DNA of 64,000 bases from contig JAHBXW010000016.1 of assembly GCA_019636235.1 (NCBI GenBank), positions 49,752 through 113,751 of the forward strand. The letters are read 5' to 3'. The position numbers were made by a program, and so were the translations under genes. The notes below the pieces were generated by a model. The model worked only from the letters and a program-made list of their open reading frames with translations. It did not search any database and was not told the origin of the DNA. Shown in pieces: positions 25,493-33,200 of the stretch; positions within the stretch are counted from its first letter, which is position 1; each line of letters opens with the position of its first letter. This DNA is from Planctomyces sp. Lineage in GTDB: Bacteria; Planctomycetota; Planctomycetia; Planctomycetales; Planctomycetaceae.

Positions 25493-26905
25493 ATGTCCAG
25501 GTGGTTTTACAGAATCCGGAACGAACAGTTCGGCCCCGTGACCGATTTGGGGCTGGCGGCCCTCCTGGCGGACGGAACCGTGCGGCCCACGGATCATGTC
25601 CGGGCCGAGAATGAGACGGCTTGGCGGCCGGCGAGCGAAGCCCTGTCGATGCGGGCGTCCGAGCCCGCGCCTCTGTCCGCGGACGAATGGTCGGCGGACG
25701 ATCTCGACGCCTTCTCCGTACAGGGAGACCCGGGCGTCGCGACGTCGGATGACCTCGATGACCTGCTGTCGGATGCCGATGCGAATCCTGACAGTTCCGA
25801 CCTGGATCGCATGCTGGCGCCGTCATCGTCGGCAGAGGCGGTTCGCACCCGTGCGAAGGCGCGGCCCGCGGCGTTTGACGGCGAGGGCTGGTATTACAAG
25901 TCGCTGGGCCAGGAGCTGGGCCCGGTCGGGTTTTCGGACCTGCAGCATCTGGCCCTCAGCGGCGAGCTGGCGACAAATGACTTCGTGCGTCCCGGCGAGA
26001 AGGGGGCGTGGCAGCGGGCGGGGCGCGTCGACAAGCTGTTCCCCGAGGGCTACCAGGCTGACGAAAGCAAGTTGAAAGAAGCGGCTGCGAAGGTCGCCGT
26101 GTCCTCGCAGAGGCTGGGCGAGAGGGGCATCGCGAAGCTGCATGAGGAATCGGCGACGCCGGAGCCCAAGCCGCGGGCCGTCGCCGGGAAGGAAGAGAAG
26201 AAGCCGTCCAGGAAAAAGGCCCGCAAGGCCGCATCTCGAGAGGCGAAGGCGGAAGCCGAAGACCTGGCGGCGTCGATTCTGGCTGAGGAGGCCGACGACG
26301 AGGAGGAGGCTCCTCCGCGGCGGTCGTACGCAGCGGCGCCGGCTCGGCCCGCGACTGCGGCGATGACCGAGACGATGTCCGCTCCCACGGCGCCGACGCC
26401 TCTGCCGCCGACGCGCCCCTTCACCCCGCCCGTGTCCGCGCCCCCGGCGTTTCAGCGCGGGCCGCGGAAGTCGAGCATCAGCCTGCCGAGCATACGTCTG
26501 GACGGGCTGGCTGGGCCGAAGGCGCTGATCGCCGTGGCGATCGTCGCGTTGTGCGCCGGCGGGTTCTTCGTTCCGTGGAGTTCGCTGATGGCGTTTGGCG
26601 GAGGCTCGGCCGGCAAGCACTACGACAAAGCGACGGCCATGTGGACGGAGATCAAGCAGCTCCACGAAAAGAAGGCCTCCGCCGCGGAGTGGAAGGCCCT
26701 GGAGGACAAGCTCACGCCCGACATCAACGCTTCGCTGGCGGAACTGAGGCCGCATACGCGGGCCAACAAAGCCGCGCAGAGCATGTACCTGTTCGAGAAA
26801 TACGGCCTGCAGGCGATCCTCGCGAGCGGAGCCAAGACGGAAGAGGCGCTGTACCAGAAGGCCGAAGACTACCTGGCCCAGGCCAAACAGCACCTGGGCA
26901 AGTGA
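25493..26905 (+). CDS. GYF_2 (DUF4339) membrane protein
   Basis: The 470-residue protein has two GYF_2 domains: residues about 2-53 (WFYRIRNEQFGPVTDLGLAA) and about 125-182 (WYYKSLGQELGPVGFSDLQH), both with the conserved WYY...GP pattern. A long Lys/Ala/Pro/Glu-rich linker follows (about 183-320), then one membrane helix at about residues 345-362 (ALIAVAIVALCAGGFFV) and a helical C-terminal domain of about 100 residues. GYF domains bind proline-rich peptides, so this may be a membrane scaffold; a single helix puts the GYF domains on the cytoplasmic side if the N-terminus is inside. It converges with smpB. Confidence 0.85.
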   Translation: MSRWFYRIRNEQFGPVTDLGLAALLADGTVRPTDHVRAENETAWRPASEALSMRASEPAPLSADEWSADDLDAFSVQGDPGVATSDDLDDLLSDADANPDSSDLDRMLAPSSSAEAVRTRAKARPAAFDGEGWYYKSLGQELGPVGFSDLQHLALSGELATNDFVRPGEKGAWQRAGRVDKLFPEGYQADESKLKEAAAKVAVSSQRLGERGIAKLHEESATPEPKPRAVAGKEEKKPSRKKARKAASREAKAEAEDLAASILAEEADDEEEAPPRRSYAAAPARPATAAMTETMSAPTAPTPLPPTRPFTPPVSAPPAFQRGPRKSSISLPSIRLDGLAGPKALIAVAIVALCAGGFFVPWSSLMAFGGGSAGKHYDKATAMWTEIKQLHEKKASAAEWKALEDKLTPDINASLAELRPHTRANKAAQSMYLFEKYGLQAILASGAKTEEALYQKAEDYLAQAKQHLGK

Positions 26906-26915
26906 CGGTTCCGCC

Positions 26916-26933
26916 GGGCGGGCTCATCCGCCC
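26916..26933. terminator. GC-rich hairpin between convergent genes
   Basis: A perfect stem GGGCGG-GCTCAT-CCGCCC in the 39-bp gap between convergent genes, so it could separate both transcripts. There is no T-run on either strand, so factor-independent termination is doubtful. Confidence 0.4.
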
Positions 26934-26944
26934 GAAGGCGGCCC

Positions 26945-27433
26945 TCAGCGTCTGCGACGCACCGCGTCCCGCATCTCGCGAGACGCGGTTTTCTTTTTCA
27001 AGTGCTCGCGCTTGTCGTGCAGCTTGCGCCCCTTGGCGACGGCGATCGTCGCCTTGACCATCCCCCGCACGAACTGCACCGACAGCGGGATCAGCGTCAG
27101 ACCCTGCTGCTTCGCCGCCTCGGCGAACTTCTGAATCTCGCGGCGTTTGAGCAGCAGCTTGCGGGGCCGCTTCCGTTCGTGATTCAGATACGACGCCTGC
27201 GGGTACTCGGCGATGTCGGCGTTCAGCAGCCAGACTTCGCCGTCCTCGACGCGGGCGAAGGCTTCGTCGATGGTGATCTTGCCGGCGCGGATGCTTTTGA
27301 CCTCGCTGCCCATCAGGACGAGGCCGCAGTCCATTGTCTGCAGGATTTCGAACTCGTGGAGCGCGCGGCGGTTGCGGGCGACGAACCGCGGCGCGGCCGG
27401 CTTGTCGTTCGACTTGTCCCCCTTCGCGGCCAT
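26945..27433 (-). CDS. smpB: SsrA-binding protein SmpB
   Basis: This 162-residue SmpB contains NRRALHEFEILQTMDCGLVL, the GSEVKSIRAGKITIDEAFAR core, and the basic C-terminus GRKLHDKREHLKKKTASREM that acts in the decoding centre. SmpB binds tmRNA and rescues stalled ribosomes by trans-translation. ATG at 27433 gives the normal length; the open frame is longer but its added part is not SmpB-like. The tmRNA gene is not in this window. It lies 85 bp after mrp on the same strand. Confidence 0.95.
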   Translation of the reverse strand: MAAKGDKSNDKPAAPRFVARNRRALHEFEILQTMDCGLVLMGSEVKSIRAGKITIDEAFARVEDGEVWLLNADIAEYPQASYLNHERKRPRKLLLKRREIQKFAEAAKQQGLTLIPLSVQFVRGMVKATIAVAKGRKLHDKREHLKKKTASREMRDAVRRRR

Positions 27434-27518
27434 GTCTGTTCCTGGTCCCGAGTCTGCTCCGCGCCGCATGGCCGTCGCGCCGCGGCCTCCACTCGGACGC
27501 CCGGCCCGCCGCCGAGGT

Positions 27519-28589
27519 TCACAGGATTTCCAGCGTCGGCAGGCTGGGCGATTCCAGCAACTGCCGGGCGATCTCCATCGCCGTGCGACTGACAACGTGC
27601 TCCAGGGGGGCGCGCGCCGGGTTGTCCTCGTTGAACAGCGCGGACATGCGGCCTTCGTCGCCGCGGATGCGGATCAGCGCTTCCGAGGGGACTTCGCCCA
27701 GGAAGGGGATGCCGAGTTCCGCCGCCTTGGCCCGCGCGCCGCCGCGGCCAAACACGTCGCCGCTCATGTTCTCGACGATCCCGAGGATCGGAATCTTCAC
27801 GGTCCGGTACATGCTGATGGCTTTCACGGCGTCCAGCAGCGCCACCTGCTGGGGCGTGCAGACGACGACCGCGCCGGCCAGGCCGACCATCTGCGACAGC
27901 GTGAGGGCCACGTCGCCGGTCCCCGGGGGCATGTCGATGACCAGGTAGTCCAGCTCGCCCCATTCGGTCTGCTGCAGGAACTGGGTCAGGGCTTTGTGGA
28001 GCATCGGCCCGCGCCAGATGACGGCCTGGTCGGGGCGGACCATGAAGCCCATGGACATAAGCTGCAGGCCGTCGGCCTCGATGGGGACGATGCGTTCCAT
28101 GGTGCTGCCGTCGGGCAGGGGAATCTGCCGCATGACGGGCTCGCCGCGGGCGCCGACGAGGTGCGGAATGCTGGGGCCGTAGACATCGGCGTCCATGAGG
28201 CCGACTTTGGCGCCGAAGTGTTTGAGTCCATAGGCCAGGGCCGCGGCGATCGTCGACTTGCCGACGCCCCCCTTGCCGCTGCCGACGGCGATGATGTTCT
28301 TGATCTTGAGGCCGACGGCGCCGCCGGTGTTCTTGCCCTTCACCGTGGTGGAGAACTGGACATCGACGGGGGCGCCCGCCGGCAGCTGCGGGGCGACAGC
28401 GTTGCGGATCAGGTCGGCGATCCGTTCGCGGCCGGGGTAGGCTGGAGTCGGCAGCTCGATGTCGACGCGCAGGCCGTTCCCCGCGGCGGTCACGCCCTTG
28501 ACCATTCTCAGGTCTCCCAGCGAGCGGGGAATCTCCGGATCCTGAAGGCGCGAGATGACAGAGCGGAGGGAGTCGAGGGGCAGAGACAT
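27519..28589 (-). CDS. mrp: Mrp/ApbC-family P-loop ATPase (lacks CxxC)
   Basis: A 356-residue Mrp/NBP35-type ATPase with an N-terminal MIP18-like domain (about 1-95, VISRLQDPEIPRSLGDLRMV), a deviant Walker A (VGSGKGGVGKST), DADVYGPSIPHL, and DYLVIDMPPGTGD. Mrp proteins carry or transfer Fe-S clusters in the cytosol. The usual CPxC motif after ENMS that bridges a cluster between subunits is missing: here ENMS continues directly to GDVFGRGGARAKA. It may therefore have lost classic cluster binding. ATG at 28589 restores normal length; smpB follows on the same strand. Confidence 0.92.
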   Translation of the reverse strand: MSLPLDSLRSVISRLQDPEIPRSLGDLRMVKGVTAAGNGLRVDIELPTPAYPGRERIADLIRNAVAPQLPAGAPVDVQFSTTVKGKNTGGAVGLKIKNIIAVGSGKGGVGKSTIAAALAYGLKHFGAKVGLMDADVYGPSIPHLVGARGEPVMRQIPLPDGSTMERIVPIEADGLQLMSMGFMVRPDQAVIWRGPMLHKALTQFLQQTEWGELDYLVIDMPPGTGDVALTLSQMVGLAGAVVVCTPQQVALLDAVKAISMYRTVKIPILGIVENMSGDVFGRGGARAKAAELGIPFLGEVPSEALIRIRGDEGRMSALFNEDNPARAPLEHVVSRTAMEIARQLLESPSLPTLEIL

Positions 28590-28907
28590 GGACGTCAGCC
28601 GTGCAATCGCGAAGAATTCCGAGACCGAAGCCGCTGGAGCGGCGGACCTTCGAATTTGACGGGGGCGGCGCGGAAACAGCAAGGCACCTGTCGCCCTGCT
28701 GGGGACAGACTCAGGTTCGGGATTCCGCGGCGCCGTGGCTCGCATTCGTCTTGACCGGCGGATTGGCAGGCGGTCGGCGCTTCCGATAAGGTGTCATTGA
28801 TCCCTCGGAACGACCACTGGCCGGCCCGGCCGCATCCGGCCTCCCTCCGGTCCCCGCCGACATCGAACTGTCCCACCTCAATTCCGCCCACCACGGGAGT
28901 GCTCACC
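28590..28907. other. Divergent intergenic region
   Basis: A 318-bp gap between mrp and the divergent oxidoreductase gene. It should contain both promoters. Short frames run through it in several phases but none is convincing, and no repeat or RNA element was recognised. Confidence 0.5.
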
Positions 28908-30284
28908 ATGTCCAATCCTGCCGATTCCGCGCTGTCCCGGCGCGATCTTCTGGCCACGACGACGCGCACGGCGGTCGCCACAGCCGCCGTCGGGGCCCTG
29001 CTTCCCGGGGCCTACGCCGCCGGCGATGAGACGATTCAGCTCGCCCTGGTCGGCTGCGGCGGACGGGGTTCGGGCGCGGCGGTCGACGCCATGTCCAGCA
29101 GTTGCGGCCCGACGAAGCTGGTCGCCATGGCGGACGCCTACGAGGACCGGTTGAAGGGGAGCTACGAGGGGCTCCAGGGGCGGTTCGAGAAGCAGATGGA
29201 TGTGCCCCAGGAGCGGCAGTTTGTGGGCTTCGATGCGTACAGGCAGGCCATGGACGCGCTGAACCCCGGCGACGTCGTGCTGCTGACGACGCCTCCGGCG
29301 TTTCGCTGGGTGCAGTTCAAGTACGCCATTGAAAAGGGCCTGAACGTCTTCATGGAGAAGCCGATCTGCGTCGACGCGCCCAGCGGGCGGCGGATGCTGG
29401 AACTCGGCGAGGAGGCGAAGAAGAAGAATCTGAAAGTGGGCGTGGGCCTGATGTGCCGCCACTGCGAGGCCCGCGGACAGCTGTACGACCGCATTCAGAA
29501 CGGGGAACTCGGCGATCTGATCCTGCTCAGAGCCTATCGCATGGTCGGGCCGACGGCGTCGGCGTTCGTCCTGCCGAAGCCTCCCGAGCAGAATGAGCTC
29601 GAGTACCAGATCCGGAACTTTCACTCGTTCCTGTGGGCCAGCGGCGGCGCGTACAGCGACTTCCTGATCCACAACATCGACGAATGCTGCTGGATGAAGA
29701 ACGACTGGCCGGTCGAGGCCCAGGCGTCCGGCGGCCGGCATTACCGCGGCGATTACGTCGACCAGAACTTCGACACGTACTCCGTCGAGTACACGTTCGG
29801 CGACGGCACGAAGATGCGGCTGGAAGGCCGCACGATGGTGAACTGCAAGCAGGAGTTCGCCAGCTTCGCGCACGGCTCGAAGGGCTCGGCCGTGATCTCG
29901 CAGAGCGGCCACGCTCCCTCCCGGGCGCGGATCTTCAAAGACCAGCGGATGACGCGCAGCAACGTCGTCTGGCAGTTCCCGCAGCCCGAGCCCAACCCCT
30001 ACCAGCTGGAGTGGGATCACCTGCTGAACGCGATCCGCGAGGACAAGCCCTACAACGAGGTCGAACGCGGCGCGAAGGCCAGCCTGGTGACGGTGATGGG
30101 CCGCATGGCGGCGCACACCGGCCGGGTCGTCACCTGGGACGACATGCTGGAACTCGACCACGAGTTCGCGCCCGACGTCGACAAGCTCGTCGTGGGGGGC
30201 GACGCTCCGCTGAAGGCCGACGCCAGCGGCAAGTATCCCGTTCCGGCGCCGGGACTGATCACCAAGCGCGAGTACCAGGTCTGA
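28908..30284 (+). CDS. Tat-exported Gfo/Idh/MocA-family oxidoreductase
   Basis: The 458-residue protein begins with a Tat-type signal (SRRDLLATTTRTAVATAAVG, ending AYA near residue 36). The Rossmann N-terminal domain follows, with the dinucleotide loop LALVGCGGRGSGAAV and NVFMEKPICVDAPSGRRML containing the EKP motif of the family. The C-terminal half is the substrate-binding domain. Such enzymes oxidise sugars or cyclitols with NAD(P); exported planctomycete members are numerous and mostly uncharacterised. It is followed 99 bp later by a DUF1080 gene, a pairing often seen in planctomycete sugar-use loci. The likely job is carbohydrate transformation in the periplasm. Confidence 0.9.
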   Translation: MSNPADSALSRRDLLATTTRTAVATAAVGALLPGAYAAGDETIQLALVGCGGRGSGAAVDAMSSSCGPTKLVAMADAYEDRLKGSYEGLQGRFEKQMDVPQERQFVGFDAYRQAMDALNPGDVVLLTTPPAFRWVQFKYAIEKGLNVFMEKPICVDAPSGRRMLELGEEAKKKNLKVGVGLMCRHCEARGQLYDRIQNGELGDLILLRAYRMVGPTASAFVLPKPPEQNELEYQIRNFHSFLWASGGAYSDFLIHNIDECCWMKNDWPVEAQASGGRHYRGDYVDQNFDTYSVEYTFGDGTKMRLEGRTMVNCKQEFASFAHGSKGSAVISQSGHAPSRARIFKDQRMTRSNVVWQFPQPEPNPYQLEWDHLLNAIREDKPYNEVERGAKASLVTVMGRMAAHTGRVVTWDDMLELDHEFAPDVDKLVVGGDAPLKADASGKYPVPAPGLITKREYQV

Positions 30285-30383
30285 TCGCTCCCGCGCAGCC
30301 TGTCGCCAGTTGACGGGCGGTCCGGCGCCCTTCGCGTCGGATCGCCTGCAAGGCCCCCCGCAGTCCCCGAAGGATTCGTTCCC

Positions 30384-31067
30384 ATGATTCGCGCACTTGT
30401 CGTGTTCACGGCCCTCGTTGGGCTTTCGGGGCCCGCGGGCGCCGAGGAATCCCGCACCGTCCTGTTCGACGGCCAGACCCTCGAAGGCTGGACCGGATCG
30501 CCCGACGTCTGGTCGGTTCAGGATGGCGCGATCACCGGAACCGTCACCGATGACCGCCCCCTGGAACACAACACGTTCCTGATCTGGCAGGGGGGCGAGC
30601 CGGCCAATTTCCAGCTGCGGCTGAAGTACAAGATGGTCGGCAACAACTCCGGCATCCAGTACCGCAGCCGCGTGCACGATGCGGAACGCTTCATCGTCGG
30701 CGGCTACCAGGCCGACATCGACGCCTCGCTGCAGTTCACGGGCATCAACTATGAGGAGCGCGGGCGGGGCATCCTCGCCGAGCGCGGCCAGTCGGTCACG
30801 ATCCGCGCCGACGGCACGAAGTCCATTGTTCAGTTCGCCGACGCCGGAGAACTCGGCAAGCTCGTCCGCAAGGAAGACTGGAACGACTACCTGGTCGTCG
30901 CGGAAGGCATCCGCGTGCAGCACTTCATCAACGGCGTGCTGATGTCGGAGGTCATCGACGAGCAGTCGGACAAGGCGGCGACCAGCGGCGTGATCGCGCT
31001 GCAGGCGCACACCGGCCCGGCGATGGTCATCCAGTTCAAGGACATCTTCCTGCTGGAGAACAAGTAA
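30384..31067 (+). CDS. Secreted DUF1080 / 3-keto-disaccharide hydrolase-like protein
   Basis: A 227-residue DUF1080 protein with a signal peptide (residues 1-20, ending AGA). The concanavalin-like beta domain shows FDGQTLEGWTGSPDVWSVQD, NNSGIQYRSRV, and the terminal GVIALQAHTGPAMVIQFKDI typical of the family. Members have been assigned as 3-keto-glycoside hydrolases that cleave oxidised disaccharides, fitting the Gfo/Idh/MocA oxidoreductase directly upstream, which could make the 3-keto product. That link is inference. The short spacing suggests one operon. The accessory module begins just downstream on the other strand. Confidence 0.9.
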   Translation: MIRALVVFTALVGLSGPAGAEESRTVLFDGQTLEGWTGSPDVWSVQDGAITGTVTDDRPLEHNTFLIWQGGEPANFQLRLKYKMVGNNSGIQYRSRVHDAERFIVGGYQADIDASLQFTGINYEERGRGILAERGQSVTIRADGTKSIVQFADAGELGKLVRKEDWNDYLVVAEGIRVQHFINGVLMSEVIDEQSDKAATSGVIALQAHTGPAMVIQFKDIFLLENK

Positions 31068-31101
31068 GGGCATACTTGACTCGCCACGCGGTCAAGTGCC
31101 C

Positions 31102-31314
31102 CTAGTCGGCCGTTGCCATCAGCTTGACGAGCGCTTCCCACGACAGGTTCTTGTGGACGACGCGGCCTTTTGATCCCGACACGACCTGAAGTCCCGCGTG
31201 ATTGATGAGGACGCGGCAGACGAAATTCCCGTCGCCGTCCCGACCTTCAACTTCCACGGGCACTTTGCCGAGATCAAGCGGCGGCGTTTTCAGTTGAGCG
31301 GAGCGTCGTTTCAT
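31102..31314 (-). CDS. Small unrecognised protein of accessory module
   Basis: A 70-residue protein with no recognised family: MKRRSAQLKTPPLDLGKVPV, then VEVEGRDGDGNFVCRVLINH, and a short helical end (LSWEALVKLMATAD). It may form a small beta-rich fold. ATG at 31314 was chosen over a TTG two codons earlier. Its start overlaps the stop of the 31274-31462 gene by 41 bp, so the pair is probably cotranscribed. It is divergent from the HipA-like kinase and may belong to that module. Confidence 0.5.
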   Translation of the reverse strand: MKRRSAQLKTPPLDLGKVPVEVEGRDGDGNFVCRVLINHAGLQVVSGSKGRVVHKNLSWEALVKLMATAD

Positions 31315-31462
31315 CGGCAATCGGCCTTTCGGAGTTGTGAGTCGCGAACTCGCGACGCTCGATGATCACTTTTGGCACCTTGTTCGAAAGCTTCATCGCG
31401 CGGTCAAAATCGGCAAGAGCGGCAAAGTCCCGTTTGTCCTGCGGGTTCTCCTGCTGAGTCAT
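31274..31462 (-). CDS. Small charged protein of accessory module
   Basis: A 62-residue charged protein starting MTQQENPQDKRDFAALADFD with no recognised family. ATG at 31462 was chosen over GTG at 31471. It is the first of two overlapping minus-strand genes and faces the HipA-like kinase across about 100 bp that contains the AGTGTACACT palindrome. A DNA-binding or antitoxin role is possible from position only. Confidence 0.45.
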   Translation of the reverse strand: MTQQENPQDKRDFAALADFDRAMKLSNKVPKVIIERREFATHNSERPIADETTLRSTENAAA

Positions 31463-31526
31463 TCGATACACTCATTATGGGTCTGAACTCGTCCGATTCT
31501 AGCGATAAAGGCGGCCATCAGCGGAT

Positions 31527-31536
31527 AGTGTACACT
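31527..31536. promoter_or_regulatory. AGTGTACACT palindrome between divergent small genes and kinase
   Basis: A perfect 10-bp palindrome in the roughly 100-bp divergent region of the accessory module, 28 bp before the kinase start. It may be an operator controlling both directions. Confidence 0.35.
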
Positions 31537-31563
31537 TGATCGCTACCCAGGCCTCGGGGTATC

Positions 31564-32346
31564 ATGCTCCAGATATTCCGTTATCGATCACGACGCCGCT
31601 TCGAGACTGATCGTCGGGGCGGGGGCGTCAACAGTGACCACACGTTTTCGGTGAAGACGGCAGCGGTCGGTAAGTCACAGTGGGCCGAATCGCCGTACTT
31701 GCTCGCGAACGAGTGGATCGCGGCGAACATTGCGCAGTTTCTGAGGCTTCCAGTTCCGCCATTCGCCCTCGTACAAAAGCGGAGCCCCAAAAGCCGCATG
31801 TACATTTCCTACGACTATGAGGGAGACACCACTCCTGACGACGTGAAGCCGCAGCCGCTCTACGACAACTTTCCGAGTGCAGCAACGGGTATAGTCTTGT
31901 TCGACATCCTGATTGCGAACTGCGACCGACACGGCGGCAACCTGAAGGTTGATAAGCCGAACAATCCAAGCGCATTCTACCTGATCGACCACGAGCGGGC
32001 GCTGTTCTACATTTACAAGGGCGAGGGAGAGAAGCGATTGAAGTCTCGGATTGATCGGCTTGGTGTCACGGATGGAGCCGACTCATCCGACGAATGGCAT
32101 TGCTTGGTGGAGCTACTGAACGACATCAATTTCGTACAAGAGTGGTACTGCCGGGTGCGGGACATTCCTGAGTGGTTTATCAGAGAAGTGTGCAACGAAG
32201 TTCGGCGAATCTCGATCAGGAAGTCGGAATGCAAAGCAGTCTGCGATTTCCTCAAGTACCGTCGCGATAATCTCTGGCAATTGTTGTACAGTCACCGAGA
32301 CCGATTCCCCCTGATTCCGAAGGACGCTTGGACCCCACTTTACTGA
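31564..32346 (+). CDS. HipA-like kinase (HipA_2-type)
   Basis: A 260-residue protein resembling small HipA-like kinases. HTFSVKTAAV contains a likely ATP-binding lysine (K31); LANEWIAANIAQFLRLPVP is the conserved E/RLPVP helix; DILIANCDRHGGNLKV (residues 114-129) matches the catalytic loop NxDRHxxN; and YLIDHERALF supplies the metal-binding aspartate (D142). HipA proteins phosphorylate translation factors such as glutamyl-tRNA synthetase. This is a minimal form without the usual N-terminal subdomain. The next gene encodes a DUF3037-like protein, and such pairs recur in bacterial genomes. Codon and base use here is less GC-rich than in the neighbours. Confidence 0.8.
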   Translation: MLQIFRYRSRRRFETDRRGGGVNSDHTFSVKTAAVGKSQWAESPYLLANEWIAANIAQFLRLPVPPFALVQKRSPKSRMYISYDYEGDTTPDDVKPQPLYDNFPSAATGIVLFDILIANCDRHGGNLKVDKPNNPSAFYLIDHERALFYIYKGEGEKRLKSRIDRLGVTDGADSSDEWHCLVELLNDINFVQEWYCRVRDIPEWFIREVCNEVRRISIRKSECKAVCDFLKYRRDNLWQLLYSHRDRFPLIPKDAWTPLY

Positions 32347-32359
32347 GGGGGACATCGCC

Positions 32360-33157
32360 ATGAACGCACGGTTTATCCTCGCGAAATACGCTCCCGACGT
32401 CGCCCGCATGGAGCCGCGCAATGTCGGCGTAATCCTGTGGTACAAGGGCGAGTTTGCATCGAAGTTCCTGGCGACGGCTGACGCCGCATTCGTCCATGAC
32501 GCCAACACATACAGGCGTTGGGTCGCGTTCTGGCGAGACCGCATGTCCGGCGAGACTGTTCGGCCGAACAGGGGCAAGCCTGTTCCGAAGTCAGATGCGG
32601 CATCATTCGATGCGCTCATCACCAACCAGAAAGGCAACTACTTACTGGTTGACGCCGGTGACGTGCTGTCTCGCATGACGCCGCGAAAGATGGATGCCGC
32701 CGTCGCCAAACTGTTCGCCGAACTGGTCGCGACGAAAGAGACTTCTTCACCGAAGTCGGGTAGGCATTTTGCGAGACAATGCGACGACGTGTTTCAATCT
32801 GCCAACGTGCAGTTCAAGCCGCATTACGCTGTCGAGGCGCGATGGCGAGGCGAGGTGACGACTGTGCATCCAGATTACTACATTGGAAACGGAAAGCCGG
32901 ACGCCATCGCGCAGCGGGCAAGACTGTCAAGCGAAGTCAGCGTGCATCACGCAGCGCTGACGGTCGATGCAATCCAGCAGTCCGGCCTCACGGTGAATCG
33001 GTGTCGAGTGCTTTACCGCGGCAGCGATTTGGAAGGAGATGGCCACGCCGAACAGGGTTTGCGACTGCTGAAGCAGTTATGCCCGGCAATCGATGTTGAA
33101 TCGCCGACTGCAATAGAGGAAGTTGCAGAACTGGCCGCCTTGAACGTGCGCCGCTGA
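32360..33157 (+). CDS. DUF3037-like protein, partner of HipA-like kinase
   Basis: The 265-residue protein starts FILAKYAPDVARMEPRNVGV, matching the N-terminal pattern of DUF3037, a family often found beside HipA-like kinases. The rest (residues about 130-265) has mixed alpha/beta elements and is longer than typical DUF3037 proteins, so a second domain may be present. It starts 14 bp after the kinase gene, so the two form an operon. DUF3037 might neutralise or serve the kinase, but that is inference. The following hrpB gene converges and is unrelated. Confidence 0.7.
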   Translation: MNARFILAKYAPDVARMEPRNVGVILWYKGEFASKFLATADAAFVHDANTYRRWVAFWRDRMSGETVRPNRGKPVPKSDAASFDALITNQKGNYLLVDAGDVLSRMTPRKMDAAVAKLFAELVATKETSSPKSGRHFARQCDDVFQSANVQFKPHYAVEARWRGEVTTVHPDYYIGNGKPDAIAQRARLSSEVSVHHAALTVDAIQQSGLTVNRCRVLYRGSDLEGDGHAEQGLRLLKQLCPAIDVESPTAIEEVAELAALNVRR

Positions 33158-33200
33158 TCTTTCTAAGTCGTCCGGGTTTCGTAGGTCAGGTGGCGATTGG

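Noticed and set aside
25146..25493. Possible 115-residue gene in the gap before the GYF_2 gene
   Set aside because: No recognisable family or ribosome-binding site, and an opposite-strand frame of equal quality covers the same DNA.
28878..31073. 731-codon open frame on the minus strand
   Set aside because: It is antisense to the Gfo/Idh/MocA and DUF1080 genes, shows low-complexity charged sequence and is explained by high GC.
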